The notes under the pieces were generated by a model. That model was given only the letters and a program-made list of their open reading frames with translations. It was not told the origin of the DNA and made no database searches. A stretch of 64,000 nt of DNA from Anastatus disparis. Taxonomy: Eukaryota; Arthropoda; Insecta; Hymenoptera; Eupelmidae. Below are positions 1 to 11,905 of the stretch, in pieces. Where the stretch lies: assembly GCA_017163975.1 (NCBI GenBank), contig JAFFSR010000221.1:6634001-6698000 (forward strand), written 5' to 3'. Position 1 is the first letter of the stretch, and each line of letters starts with the position of its first letter. The position numbers were made by a program, and so were the translations under genes.

Positions 1-2611
1 ATATTTTCTTTAACTTGATATTGTTTTCTTATAGAGAAAGTTTTGTTTGGGTAAATTTCTATTCATATATTTGTTCATATGAATTTGTGTGGGTTTGAAT
101 ACCTGAACTCGTGCTTGCTCGTATGTGTATATGTCCTTTGATTGTTTCAGCGTAAAAACTACTTGAAAATTCTCTGAATAAATTAATTTAGTCTCATAGT
201 AGTTAAGATCATTTTTTATTTTTTCAAACTTCTTTTGAAAATGAAGTAATAGAATTAATTATCCTCTTGAAAGAAAATATTGCTTTTTGTTATAAGAGAT
301 GAGGCTATATTTTTATTTTCAGCTGTATTTACTATATTTTATAAAAAGATAAATTTTTTAATTAGAAGAGAAGGGAAAAATTCGACGGTCTTTTAACAGA
401 TTTGCTCTAAATTTTTATACATAAATTGAACTATATGTAAGAAGCTTTAGAATATAAAAGGTCTTTGTGTAGCCGTCTAGATTTTAAGACTTTTTTAAAG
501 ATTTTCAAAAAATAAGAATTTCAGTAAGTTTTTATTTTACAAAATATATATGTTTTGTTAAAATTCACTTAAATAACTAATTAGTGGATATTTTTCTAAT
601 TGAATTTTAAATAAATTTACTTACTGTGCGAGTAAATATCAATTGAAAATTAATTTTTTTACTTACATATTACAAACTTGGTAACATATAGATACGTATT
701 ATGTTTTCAGCTTTAACGTTAATGTTTTGTATCAGTTACTTATAATGTTATCAAAAATATAATAAACAAATTATTACTATCGTAAAGTAATAAAGAATAA
801 TCATTTTACAAATTATGTAATTCATAAAGTTCTGTATTTGAAAATTCATTGGTATACATTATTATACAAAATACACACAAAAATCTATATGTACATCTCA
901 GAAGCACGTTTATGTCTCCAAGGCCAAGCTACTTATTTATGTACATTCACTATCTAACACGTTCAAGACGTTAGTCCTTGTTCGAGGGTCATGAGCTGTT
1001 CCATGTCTTGTGGTTCTCTTATGGTTGTGTTACCCACGTGCGCATAACAGAGGCGAGAGAGCAGCAATGGCATAACAGCCTTTCCTTTTGTGGTGTCGGT
1101 GACGTTTCGCGTCCGCTTGGTACGAGGAGAATTCACACGTTTCCTTACTATATACATATAGTATTGTACGTGTTGAAAATTTTGCTATAGTATGCGACGT
1201 CTGGTCTCTTAACGTACGAGGCAAGTTTCCTTTGTTCCACAAAAGCTTTTGCGCCGAGTGTCTTGCAAAATCTTCTTGTTTTTCCAGCATTGACTTTATA
1301 CGTATAGAGCTATGCTTTTCTAACATTAAAAATATTTGCATAACTTTAATTTTCTTGTTTTACCTAGAAGTTCGTAAAGCGTATGGATTTCTGTTCATTT
1401 TGATTCCATCAGTTTCATCTTAATAATCTTAAAGTTAAATTTTTATCTTAATCATATTAAAAATTCTCAATTGAATATTTTTTTCAATACTAAAATGCTA
1501 ATAATTTCCATTATAAAAGTGAAGTTAATCGAAGCTACGTATTATCATTTATATTATATCATCAATATAAATATAATACATGTAAAAATGATGATTTTAG
1601 TATTTTTCATATTTCAAGTAAATCAAATGCATAAAACATAAAATGAAAAGCCATGGAATGAATGAAATAATAATACCAAGAAATTAAATGAAATTTGGCT
1701 GTTTATTTATTAATAAGAAGCAACTTAGCCTCTTTTGAGAGAATTCTGAGCGATACATTTAGACATCTACGCACGTATTTCTGTATGTGTCGAGCTTATC
1801 CCCATTCTCCTTTTCTCTATCTCTTATTTCTGGGCTGGTGGAAATGGGTGTGTTTACATAAATTTCACACACTGCGGCATGCATAACATTTTGGAGAAAA
1901 GCTTCGTAGCATCCTTCAGACAAGGGTAGTATGCTTTATTAAACCTGCGTGAGTCGTTATTGCAGCGACAATGCCAGTGACGGCAGTCAGCGGAATGGGT
2001 AAAATTAAGAGAAAGCGAAGTACTACGAAGCGAAGTGACATATAAAAGCTAAGAAATTATATGCATAATGTAGAAAAACGACTATGGCAATGATATAAAG
2101 CGAGAAGTTCTCTTTTTTCTAAGATGATTTTTTTGAATGAATCTTGAAACTAAAAGAGTAGTATTCCAGTTAAAAAATTATTGTTAATGATATTGTTTTT
2201 AGAAAAAAGGTGAAAAGATATCACGCGATAGGTTCGTCCTGTTATTTTATTTGTATTATTCTTGAACATTTATACAATCTCCGCTAAGCCACAAAATTTT
2301 TAGACCAGGTTTATTATAAAATATTACAACTCTTTAAAAAAAATATTTATTAAACGGTTAATAGAGTTAAATCATTAATATAACATTTAGTTGTGCAAAC
2401 AGAATTTTAAATGGGAGTATCACATCAACCTAAAGTGCGATTTTATTTCCTTGAAACTTTTCTAACACAGTATTCAAATCACGTAATTTAAATCTGCATT
2501 TCACAGAACATCATGAATTTCTCAATGTTTTGTTTCTAGTTCTTAAAAAGTTAATTTATCTTTTTCATCTTTATTATCTAAACCTAGCTTAGAATCTTAT
2601 TTTCAATTACG
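1..2611. other. Non-coding AT-rich stretch
   Basis: No gene is supported here. Open frames are short, overlap on both strands and match no family I recognise. The stretch is A/T-rich with many homopolymer runs. A GC-richer, CpG-containing patch at about 960-1260 stands out, with an E-box-like CACGTG near 1036, and a second at about 1905-2040. Such patches are often regulatory in insect genomes, but nothing here proves it. Confidence 0.6.
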
Positions 2612-2650
2612 ATCTGAATTCAGTACCAACATTTGGTACTAAATTCAGAT
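2612..2650. repeat. 17-bp inverted repeat, short hairpin
   Basis: The arms at 2612-2628 and 2634-2650 are reverse complements at 16 of 17 positions, around a 5-base spacer ACATT. The left arm reads ATCTGAATTCAGTACCA. The pairing is longer than expected by chance even in AT-rich DNA, because it includes mixed-composition bases such as GGTACT. It could be a relic of a small palindromic element or a structured transcript. No flanking element was recognised. Confidence 0.6.
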
Positions 2651-2891
2651 TCTATAAATATTTTTTCTGTCTCTTTTTCATAATCATTTTTCCAATATTG
2701 AGTATTTTGACTTATTAGTCAAAAATGTTTTAAAATTTTTTATTTAAACATTTTGTATTTAATCATCTTGTTTTTCAATAAAGATTATTATTATTGTGAG
2801 TAGCTATTGAATCTAAGCTACTAACATATTTTAATTATAAAAATACCATGATGAAATGATGACGTGTATTGATGTATCATTTATTTTAAAG

Positions 2892-2957
2892 TCTGACAAA
2901 ATCTTGATTTTTTCACTTATTTTTAAAATTTTAATTGTTTGTTTTCTTACATTTCTT
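2892..2957 (+). repeat. Dispersed repeat, copy 1
   Basis: About 66 bases closely match 42953-43017 in the same orientation. Both share a core CAAAATCTTGATTTTTTCAC followed by an AT-rich stretch and a TTTGTTTTCTTACATTT-like end. The flanks do not match, so this is probably a fragment of an interspersed repeat. A shorter, weaker, inverted match lies near 26983-27015. Confidence 0.55.
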
Positions 2958-3238
2958 AAATTTCATATCTTAGTTCTTCACAATAATTGAGAAAAAAATT
3001 AAGAAAAAAATATTTTGATTTATTGCTATTTGCTTTTATCATCTACATGTTTTTTCTTCTTTTTTCTCAAATATACTTTTTATATGCATGTATGTTAGCA
3101 TATGAAAAATAAATAGACAAATAACAAGAAAAGGCTTATAACAAAAAAAATTATATGACAAAGCAGTGGATAAAGTCTAAAGAAGAGACTCAAAGGAAAA
3201 TGTTAGATAAGAAAATAAAAAAAAACTGGTGAGCAATA

Positions 3239-3306
3239 TATATAAATAAATATATATATATATATAGATATATGTATATATATATATATATATGTATACA
3301 TATATT
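3239..3306. repeat. (AT)n microsatellite, interrupted
   Basis: A TA-dinucleotide array with GATA and GTATA interruptions. Both strands read the same, so no orientation can be given. Confidence 0.9.
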
Positions 3307-3839
3307 TATAAACGCAAGAAGCAACGAACGACCTCATTTTTAGATCAAAGCTTGTATATAAGTACAAGCACGCACGACGCACTTGTGACGGAAAGTTGTG
3401 TTCTCTTTTTACTTTACTTTGCTCTTCCCTCGTACTTGCATGCTTGTTCCTTATCTTTTTTCTTCTTTAGCTTTCATTACCTAAGTTTCCGCATGTTCTT
3501 AAGATATATTCATAAATATAGCATTTTAGCATAAGAACTAACTGCTACGAGTTTAACGACATAGTAGAGTAAACAAATCATTAAAAGCTTCATGGAATGT
3601 TCATATTTACGTACTGTTTGACTATTGATTATTTCTTTCATAGAAAAGAGAAAATTCATATACTTTAAAACTAAAAAAAGTCTTAATCTTTCTCTAAGGC
3701 TGATTATTTATTAGAAATAATCTTTCAACAATTTATCACTAATTCACTTATTTCCGCGTTAATTAATACTAGAAAAATGGTGTTCTCTTGCCGTTTATCT
3801 TTGAAAATTTTGGTACTTTATACAAGTGCTAGTTTGTGT
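3307..3839. other. Non-coding stretch
   Basis: AT-rich sequence with a pyrimidine-rich patch around 3405-3480. The open frames translate to tyrosine-, serine- and phenylalanine-rich low-complexity peptides and are not believed. Confidence 0.6.
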
Positions 3840-4165
3840 TATAGCGCGACATATCCATTGCTCGTTGCACATCGAAACGCAGAGGCATTCGTCGTCAGAG
3901 TCGTGTCAGTCAGGATTCTAATGCTTGTGCTTTGGGTGGAATAGGCTTTCGTAATTTCAGAGTATATGCCGCTAGAGACTTCAACAATGCCACGATAATG
4001 CGAACGTCACCCGTCAACTACTTGATTGCGTATTGTTGTTTGCATTGTGCCATGTCGCGTCACCCTCCCTTTTCTCCCACCTCCTTCTACCTTTGCACTT
4101 TCATGTGCCTCTTTCTCTCTCTCTCTCTCTCTTGCGCTCTCTCCCTCTGTAAGCCGTCAACATGA
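3840..4165. promoter_or_regulatory. GC-richer island with CT tract
   Basis: This patch is clearly richer in G+C and CpG than its surroundings and is followed by a (CT)n tract at 4111-4132, which reads as GAGA-type repeats on the minus strand. GAGA repeats are common in insect promoters and enhancers. No TATA box, start site or exon is supported. Calling it regulatory is an inference from composition. Confidence 0.25.
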
Positions 4166-6805
4166 GCACGTATAGAGGTTTTAGGCTTCAGCGACTTTCA
4201 TACATGTTATGCTTTACACATTTATATATAACGAAAAGCTTTTCTCTTTATTCGTTTGTTCATATAGAAAAGACCCCTCGCAACATTGATGCAAAAGCTT
4301 CTTTCTTTCTTACGTTATTCCACTCCCTGATGACCCTGCGGGAAATCATAAACGTATACTCTTTGGATGACATAATAGTCCTGGTCTTCTCTTGTCTTAT
4401 CTGCAACATCATGAGAGGAAACGAAAGACTTAACAAGAAAGGGGTATGGATTCAACTGGGAGATCATGTTCACCTGATTGAAGATGACAAGCCTTTTGAA
4501 GTTTCTGTAGAAAACTTTATGTCTCTTTGCTCTCTCTCTCAAGGCTTCTTCTTCTTTTTTTCAGTTTGTTTTGTTTATCATTTTGTCATAAGTAGACGTA
4601 CATAATGCAGTCTCGTTTGATCATTGAAATCTTGATTACTTTGAATTTTTTGTTACAGACATGCTTAATTATTATTATTCCTTTTTGATAATACGAAGTT
4701 TCTTGTATTACCATACCTTTATCTTATACTGAAATTACTCAGAAGTTTTCTCTTTGTTATTTAAAAAATAATTGTAAGTGAAAGATAACGATAATTCAAT
4801 AGAAAATGATTATTCAATTAAAATAATTCAATTAAAAGCTCATTTTTATCTGACGAAGCTATTGTAATTTAAATTGAGACGATATAAACCTATACATTTC
4901 TCGTTCTCGTGTGACGGTTAATACATTGAAAACTAAACTTTCAGCGATCACGAACAGACCTCCGTATATATTTAGATACTAAACGTATAGAACATCTCCT
5001 AACTACTGATGATAGAACGTGCCTCCCTTCCCAAGGTTTACCTAACTTGAATACGAGATAATACCTCTATACGGATATTAGAAACTTTATCCATGCCATA
5101 TCGATGTGTTTATTAACTTGATTATCTATAAATATATTGCTGAACTATATTCGTATCTCTGATATAATTCATTAAAAAATTAATTATTTTATAATACTCG
5201 CTTATTAGAGAATATAAAAATAAATTAATATTTATTTAAAGAATTAAAAGATAGAATGTTACATGAGCTTTAGTTGAATGAAAAAATAATCAAAATTTAA
5301 ATTGAAACTCAAAATTCGACCTACAATGGTATTGGAACGTCTTAAAGATCGTAATAGCATTTGAATCGGTTTCTTGAATCGGATGTATTTACAGGACTGT
5401 ATCTACATTCTCCCATTTCCCATTCACCAACGAGTATATGACCGCAAATGCCGAGTGGTACGCTGTGGAATAGAATGTATACGCGACGTTCTCTCTCTCC
5501 TGAGGTGTTCAGTCTGATTAAACATTCAAGCAAGTTCAATCTATCGACAAGAGCGTTACTAGTTTCAAGGAGTTTAATGTGATCGAATACTTGCAAGACT
5601 ACCTAACAGTATTTACAAATTAAAGAAAATATAAGAAAAATGTAAATAAGGCTAAAAGGATAAAAATAGTAGTAATATATTTTTGAATCAATGCAATCTT
5701 CTGAAACATTGTTTCTTTAGCTTCATTAGAATCAATTTTTATTTTATATATTTTATTTTATATTTTTCAATCTTTCTTTTTTATAGAAAAGTAGATTTCA
5801 AAGTTTATTTAACGCTAAAGGAAATGGAACGAAAATCTATATATATATTTTTTTAAACCAAAGTCTTGTTTTATTGTGACGTTCGATTTCTTTAAAAACG
5901 TTGAAACTCTCTTGGCTCTGATATTGACCTTAAAAGTTTTGCGCTATTTTCAAGTGGCGCACAGTAAGCGCAAACTACAACTATATAACCGTGTGTGCTT
6001 ACTGGCTCTCTCTTTTGCCTTTTATTTTTACAGTTTCTAAAGACGACAGAAAACGAATCGGCCGGTAGTATTGTTGCTAGCCATAAAAGTACTCGATGAA
6101 ATGACTTTTGGCTGATTTAATATTAATGTAGCTGCTAGAAAATTGTTGCCTCGCAAGGTAATTCAATGACTGAGTCAGAACTTTCCTACATCTATGTAGT
6201 TCATAGTTAAATAGGAGAAAAGGAAAAAAGTAGAGAAATGAAGAAAAGCTATAAAAAATAGCAATTGCATAAGCAGTGGATAAAAGAGAAATGAAAAAAA
6301 TAGCTTAGAAATGTTTTTGAATTATTAAGGAGATTTGAAGAATTATGGTCAATCTCAATAAATTATTCCTTATGAAAGCTATTTACTTTTGAATCCTTTA
6401 AACATTTGATGAGTGATACTATGGATAAAATATAAGCAAATTTCATATCATTTTTAAAGGGAATAGAAGAGTGAAATTTATTCTTTTTGAAAATTTCTTG
6501 CTGAAAATAATTTTATTAAAAATTTAAAATATTAAATATTTATCGCTTTGTCGAAATAATTCTAAAATATCATTTGAATTATAAAATACTACGTACTACT
6601 ATTAATACTTTATTTACCAAAGTCTGAGATTTTTCAAGTTTTAACATCCTTTTCGTTATTAATCCAAATTTAATATTTTTCTTATTTATTGAAAAAATTC
6701 AAAAGAAAATTGTAATGTAAATTTTAATTCAATAAAAATTAAATACTTAAATAATATAATATTTTTGTTTTAATATCTTATGATATTCATACAATATTTA
6801 TAACA
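4166..6805. other. Non-coding stretch with minor GC-richer patches
   Basis: The open frame at 4162-4605 begins in the CT tract and resembles no known protein. Patches with more balanced composition lie at about 4900-5100, 5330-5600 and 5930-6200. The last contains TGACTGAGTCA at about 6167-6177, an AP-1/Maf-like site. The rest is AT-rich without structure that I can see. Confidence 0.5.
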
Positions 6806-7006
6806 TTTTTTTTTTAATTTAACGTTGCTGTATTTATGCTATCATTGCAATGATAATTAGCAACGGAGTCTCTGTCAATGTGTTTATAAACAAAGCACAT
6901 GTAACATACAGTGGTGCTTGTATCGATCGGCCGAGAGTGGGATTCGAACTTGGAACCTCGAGATTATGAATCCACTGCTCTACCTGGTGAGCCACTGAGA
7001 TCTCGA
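6806..7006 (-). mobile_element. tRNA-derived SINE, copy 1
   Basis: This is a nearly full-length minus-strand copy of the SINE family seen five times in the window. Read on the minus strand it starts near 7006 with a tRNA-like head. The RNA polymerase III A box (TGGCTCACCAGGTAGAGC) is at 6977-6994 and the B box (GTTCGAATCC) at 6940-6949. A unique body follows, then the shared 3' end AAATACAGCAACGTTAAAT and a poly-A tail, seen as T's from 6806. The anticodon-loop position reads CAT, as in elongator tRNA-Met. No clear target-site duplication was found. It needs a LINE partner for movement, and none is visible here. Confidence 0.88.
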
Positions 7007-10000
7007 CAAACTATGTAATTGAACGATATTAAATGAAATGTTTGTAAAATATTTTCAACCTGTGAGTAAATATTTATTACGAAATAGTAAATATGTTATA
7101 AAATAAAATTTAAAATAGATATGTTAGAAAAAAGTTATTTTATCACATTTGATAATTAATCAATATAAAATTATTGGTAATAAATTGAAATAAATTAACG
7201 TTTGAAACTGTTTATTGAATAAAATAAAAAATAGAATATTTTCTACATCGAAGTTTTTCGAAAATTGGAAAAAATGTTATCACTTACTTTTTTCTAAGAA
7301 TGTCAACAAAAACATATCGATTGAATTATGGTCTGAACATTCCATCCGAAAGGATCTAAAAGTACGAAAAATCAATAATTTTCAAGACTATAACTTTGTA
7401 GCGTATATACTGTGTAAACATGAAATATTTGTTACAGTCCTCTAAAGATACAATCCTAAAATAGGAAAAAAAATGGAAATGTTTTGAAAAAAAAAGAGAA
7501 AGAAATAAAATAAAATATTCGTAAGGGCACATGAAAGGTAGATAAAAAACAATAGAAAAAAACAATAGTGCAGGACAAAAATAAAGAGAGAGAGAGAGAG
7601 AGAGAGCCAGAATAAAAAGGCTAGGGAATAAAATAAAAGTGCAGAACGTTAACAAGAACTCTGCATATACATATGTATATGTGCGTATGTATGTATATAT
7701 GTATATGGAATATATATATTGACAATGGTTGGACGACCGCAAACGAAATGGACAATAGGCGTGGCAAGTTTCATTGCTCTTGGGGTGGTATAGTTTTCTG
7801 CGCTATTGATTTTCAAAATTTATAGAGCAGTAGTATATGTGTACGAGTTTGTGTATGTGCCTGGTGTGGGCTACGGTTTTGCCATGTCGAAGTAGAAAAC
7901 CGAACGAGAGAGAGAGAGAGAGAAAGAGAAAGAGATAAAGTTCTAAAAGGAAAAGGAGTTAGAACAGCTCCTATAATGCAACAAATATTTTGCAATATCC
8001 TTGGCAAGATATGAGATGGGCGGTGTGTGTGTGTTATAAGCGCACACGTAAGGCATAAGGGAGACGGTACTTTCAACCGTTGAGGTTTAGCTATATAGAC
8101 ATTTGCATATCTATGAGCAATCTAAACCCAGAGAGCAATACACTTCTCTACAAGAGTAAAATAGATATAGATAAAATGTATATCTATATGTATATACATA
8201 GAAGGATTGGAAACTGAACTAAAACCGTTTCCGTCTAAAGCACGCCCCCTTTATACTTCCGATTTTGTACGCATTGTGTGTATATCTAAATATGCGTACG
8301 TTTATACACGTTAATTCTAACTTTATCTTCATCTATAATTTTATTGTCTATTTATTCAATTTCGGACCTTGCACTATAGTTCGGATATTTTGAAATATTT
8401 ATCTATACTGTTTTAGAAGTTTGGAGTATTCGACAGTTAATTTAATAAAGTGCAAAATTTTATTGTAACTTCAAAGATTTTTGTTTTCGAGATTGAAAGG
8501 TTTTTTAATTGAAATATTGCTTCTTTTGTACTAGTTCTAAAATACTTTTGAAAATCGGAAAACGAAATTGATTTTGATTTTTAATCGTATATAAAGATGA
8601 AAAATTTTTAAAATTTAAACCCAACAATGCTGCGATATAGAAGATTGAAAATTTAAGATGTATTTTTTTCTATTAGTATATACTTTTTTATTAATAATAA
8701 AATTAATATATTTGTTCTACTTATGAGAAACTTGCACAATAAAAATCATAACTACATGATTTGATAACTTCAATTCATTATTTGAGTTTTCTTATTTAAT
8801 TCTCTGAATTTGCTTTTATACGACTTACCATAAATAAAAAGAAAAGAAATTTATTCATAAATAATCACTAAAGCGATTGAAAATAATACTTGAACAAAAC
8901 ATGTTTTTTACTGCATTCGCTTTTTACATTCTCTCTCTCTCCCAGTATTCTCAATGTAAAATGCTTGAAAATAATGATTTATTCAATGTCTTTACACTCC
9001 ATTAGTTTTTACATAACCTTTCATTTCTACTTTTGTTTTTACATAACTATCGTCTGCTTTTTCTCCATTCTTTTTAATAGCATTTTATTCTGTCGTTTTA
9101 TACGTTTCAAAATGTGTACGAATATTCAATTTTAATGACTGAATACTACGATGATATATGAGACAATAAAAAATTACAATACATTGTTGAAACAAGGTTT
9201 ATGTTTTGCAACGTCCATGTATTTTTATGAATTAATTAATTTAGACTTTAAACTTGTAAGTAGGTTACATACTAAAGATATTCTTACTTTTTTACAGATC
9301 CTCATGCAAATTTTTAACAATTTGTAAATAAAATTGAAAAACGTAGAAATTGTTCAAATTCTTAATTTTGGTTTTATATAAAAATTAAATAATAAATTTG
9401 ATGTGATAGTATTTGATTTCAAATAAATCATTACAATCATTTATGGATATCGGAGCAATGTTTGATATAACATAAAATGTTATTTGAATTCCAAAATACA
9501 TAAATGTTACCATCAGAAGACCGAAACAAAACAAAAATTATTTCTGATTGCAAGCCAGAACTATAAAATGGGATATGGCTATTAATCTGCTATTTCTACT
9601 TTTTTATGTGTACGTATTTATTACAGTCGTTGGATAGTTCGATTTAAAATTTAATTGAATTATCAATCCCGAAAATTGATATCAAAAATTTTTTTATTAA
9701 AAAAATAAAAGCATTTAAGTTTTCAAGCTTTCAAGCATCGTACTTGGTTACTTTTATTATCCTCATTGTAAAGTCATTGACCCACGATCAATTGAGTTTA
9801 ACAATGGAATCAACATATGCATCTTTAGCATCGTTTAAAAATCGAGAGAAAAAAGAAAAATACGCAGTTATACAACATTAATATTAAATAATGAGCAGCA
9901 TGCGATAATCTCTGAAGTTATTTATGCCGAGGGTGGGTGAACGCCGGCAAATTGACGGTGATAAATGAGCCAACCTGTGCCACGCGCCTTCTATTACTAT

Positions 10001-10845
10001 AGTATACACTTTTGTATATGTATATGTAAAAAAGCAAATGTATTTACAATCGGTAATCATAAGCAAATTATATGCTACATTTTTACCATGAATGTAGGGG
10101 AATCAAATATTGGTTTCACAACCATAACAGCGTAAAAAAGCGCGAGAATGCTTTTGTTTCTGCTAATTGTAACATCGTAAACAACTATTCCATTTTTTTC
10201 AAAATAATTTTCTTCTGATTTTAAAATTATTTTTGCTTGTATAATTAATATATTTTTCCAAATCTGTACTCACAATTAGATTCAATGTTTCTCATAGCCA
10301 TCTTAGATTATTATAGAAAAAACCAAGTCTAATTTGAAACAGACAGAAGCTTAATTATGTATGCTTGTACGCAACTAATCAATTATTAGAGGGATCTTGG
10401 TCTTTGCTCATTAACCTTTGTGTTTTGAACGATATATCCGCTTTAGGAGGTTTGGCAAAGGCCGAGGTGTGAGAAGGATTGGATAGAGAAGAGAATTTTC
10501 ATTTCTGAATTCAATAGAAGTGTTATGGATAAAAAGGTAAATACTACTAATATTACCTAAGGACATTAAACTATATTACCTTTTGTAAAAAATTCTATTA
10601 ACTTCAAATTTTAATTTAGTTTTATTCCTTTTATTATTAAAAGTCAGTTAATAACTTTAAAAAATTTAATTTAAAAATTCAAAGGATACGCATGAGAAAT
10701 TCCAGAAAAAAATATTGAGCGAAAAAATTTTTAGGTACGTTTTAGTCCAAAAACATTCAAATATTCGCTGCGTGTCAGTGACAATTGTGTTTCCCATTCA
10801 TATACTAGTCCATACAGAGTTTAGATTGCTTGCGTACTCTTTTGT
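7007..10845. other. Non-coding stretch with AG microsatellites
   Basis: Contains (AG)n arrays at 7584-7606 and about 7905-7935, and a TATATG-rich patch at about 7663-7720. A GC-richer patch at about 9893-9990 contains GCCGAGGGTGGGTGAACGCC, and another lies at about 10430-10490. Minus-strand open frames through the AG arrays give leucine/serine-rich peptides and are artefacts of the repeats. No gene is seen. Confidence 0.55.
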
Positions 10846-10848
10846 GTA

Positions 10849-10905
<57 letters not shown>
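10846..10905. repeat. (AT)n microsatellite
   Basis: About 60 bases of almost pure TA dinucleotide with a single phase break near 10855. Confidence 0.95.
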
Positions 10906-10907
<2 letters not shown>

Positions 10908-11718
10908 GAAATGTTTTTGTTAATATCTTATATTTGGAAATCTCTTAAAACTTTATTCTGAAATTAATTTCTATTATGTGATGTATATTTTGATCTAGAA
11001 AATTAAAATTTTGTCAATACTTTTTTTCGAGAATAGAATCCAGAACGAATCTAAAATTTGGTCTATAGTTTCATATTGATAATAAGAATCTCTCAACATG
11101 ATTAGAAGAGTTTTTCTATAAAATTTAATTTAGAATCCAACTTTTTTAATGAAATGAAAAATGCAATCATAAAAATAATATCGTGTAAAAAGTTGTTATG
11201 TAACTTGCCGTATTAAAATGTATTAAACACATAATTTGTTTTAAAATTAAAATTTAAAAAATTGTTCATTTCAAAATAACTACGTTAAAAAAACTACAAA
11301 TACACAAGCTAAAGTTGTTATCCGTTTCACGCACTTTTATTGTAAAAAATTTGAGAGTTTTTACAACAGCTAAGGCTCATATACTCGCGCGTGTAAATAA
11401 GGTACACTTGTTTACACTGCTGGCTTGTCCATGCAACCATCAAAGTAAATTTGTTTTACCCTGCTGCTCCATACTTAAACGAAAAAAGAAAAAGTTTACA
11501 AAAAGATACGAGTAAATCGACAGTGACCCAAAAGAGTGTTTTAGCATTCTCGGTTACAGAGAGGTGTTATTTTGATTCCGGTTCAAGAGATACGATGTTT
11601 TATTTTCGGTTGAAGAAAGATGTCATTTTATTTGTAACCAAAAAAAGATATTACTATATGGTTATTTTAATTATTTTTGTTACTTCATAAGAGATATTTG
11701 TGGTTTTTTTATCATACA
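10906..11718. other. Non-coding AT-rich stretch
   Basis: Short overlapping open frames at 11315-11690 match nothing recognised and have no supporting splice or start context. Nothing else is seen. Confidence 0.6.
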
Positions 11719-11905
11719 ATTAAAATCGCTGTAGTTATAATATTATTACGATGTTAATTAGCTACGGGGGATTTCAGCTCGTTGGTTAACAAAGCACATA
11801 TAAATATACAGTGGTACTTGTATAAATCGGCCGAGAGCGGGATTTGAACTCGGGCTTTCGAGTTATGAGTCCATCGATCTACCGAGGGAGCCACTGAAGA
11901 TCTCA
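11719..11905 (-). mobile_element. tRNA-derived SINE, copy 2 (diverged)
   Basis: A diverged minus-strand member of the same family as 6806-7006. The B-box region at 11840-11849 reads GTTCAAATCC on the minus strand, one base off the consensus. The A-box region near 11877-11894 and the CAT anticodon position are recognisable. The 3' end is decayed: the conserved ATACAGCAACGTTAAAT is only partly legible (ACTACAGCGATTTTAAT) and there is no poly-A tail. This looks like the oldest copy in the window. Confidence 0.8.

Noticed and set aside
4162..4605. 147-codon frame on the + strand
   Set aside because: It starts beside a CT microsatellite, its product is hydrophobic and phenylalanine/serine-rich at the ends, and nothing resembles a known family.
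7356..7742. 128-codon minus-strand frame
   Set aside because: It is created by TATA and AG repeats, giving tyrosine-, leucine- and serine-rich low complexity.
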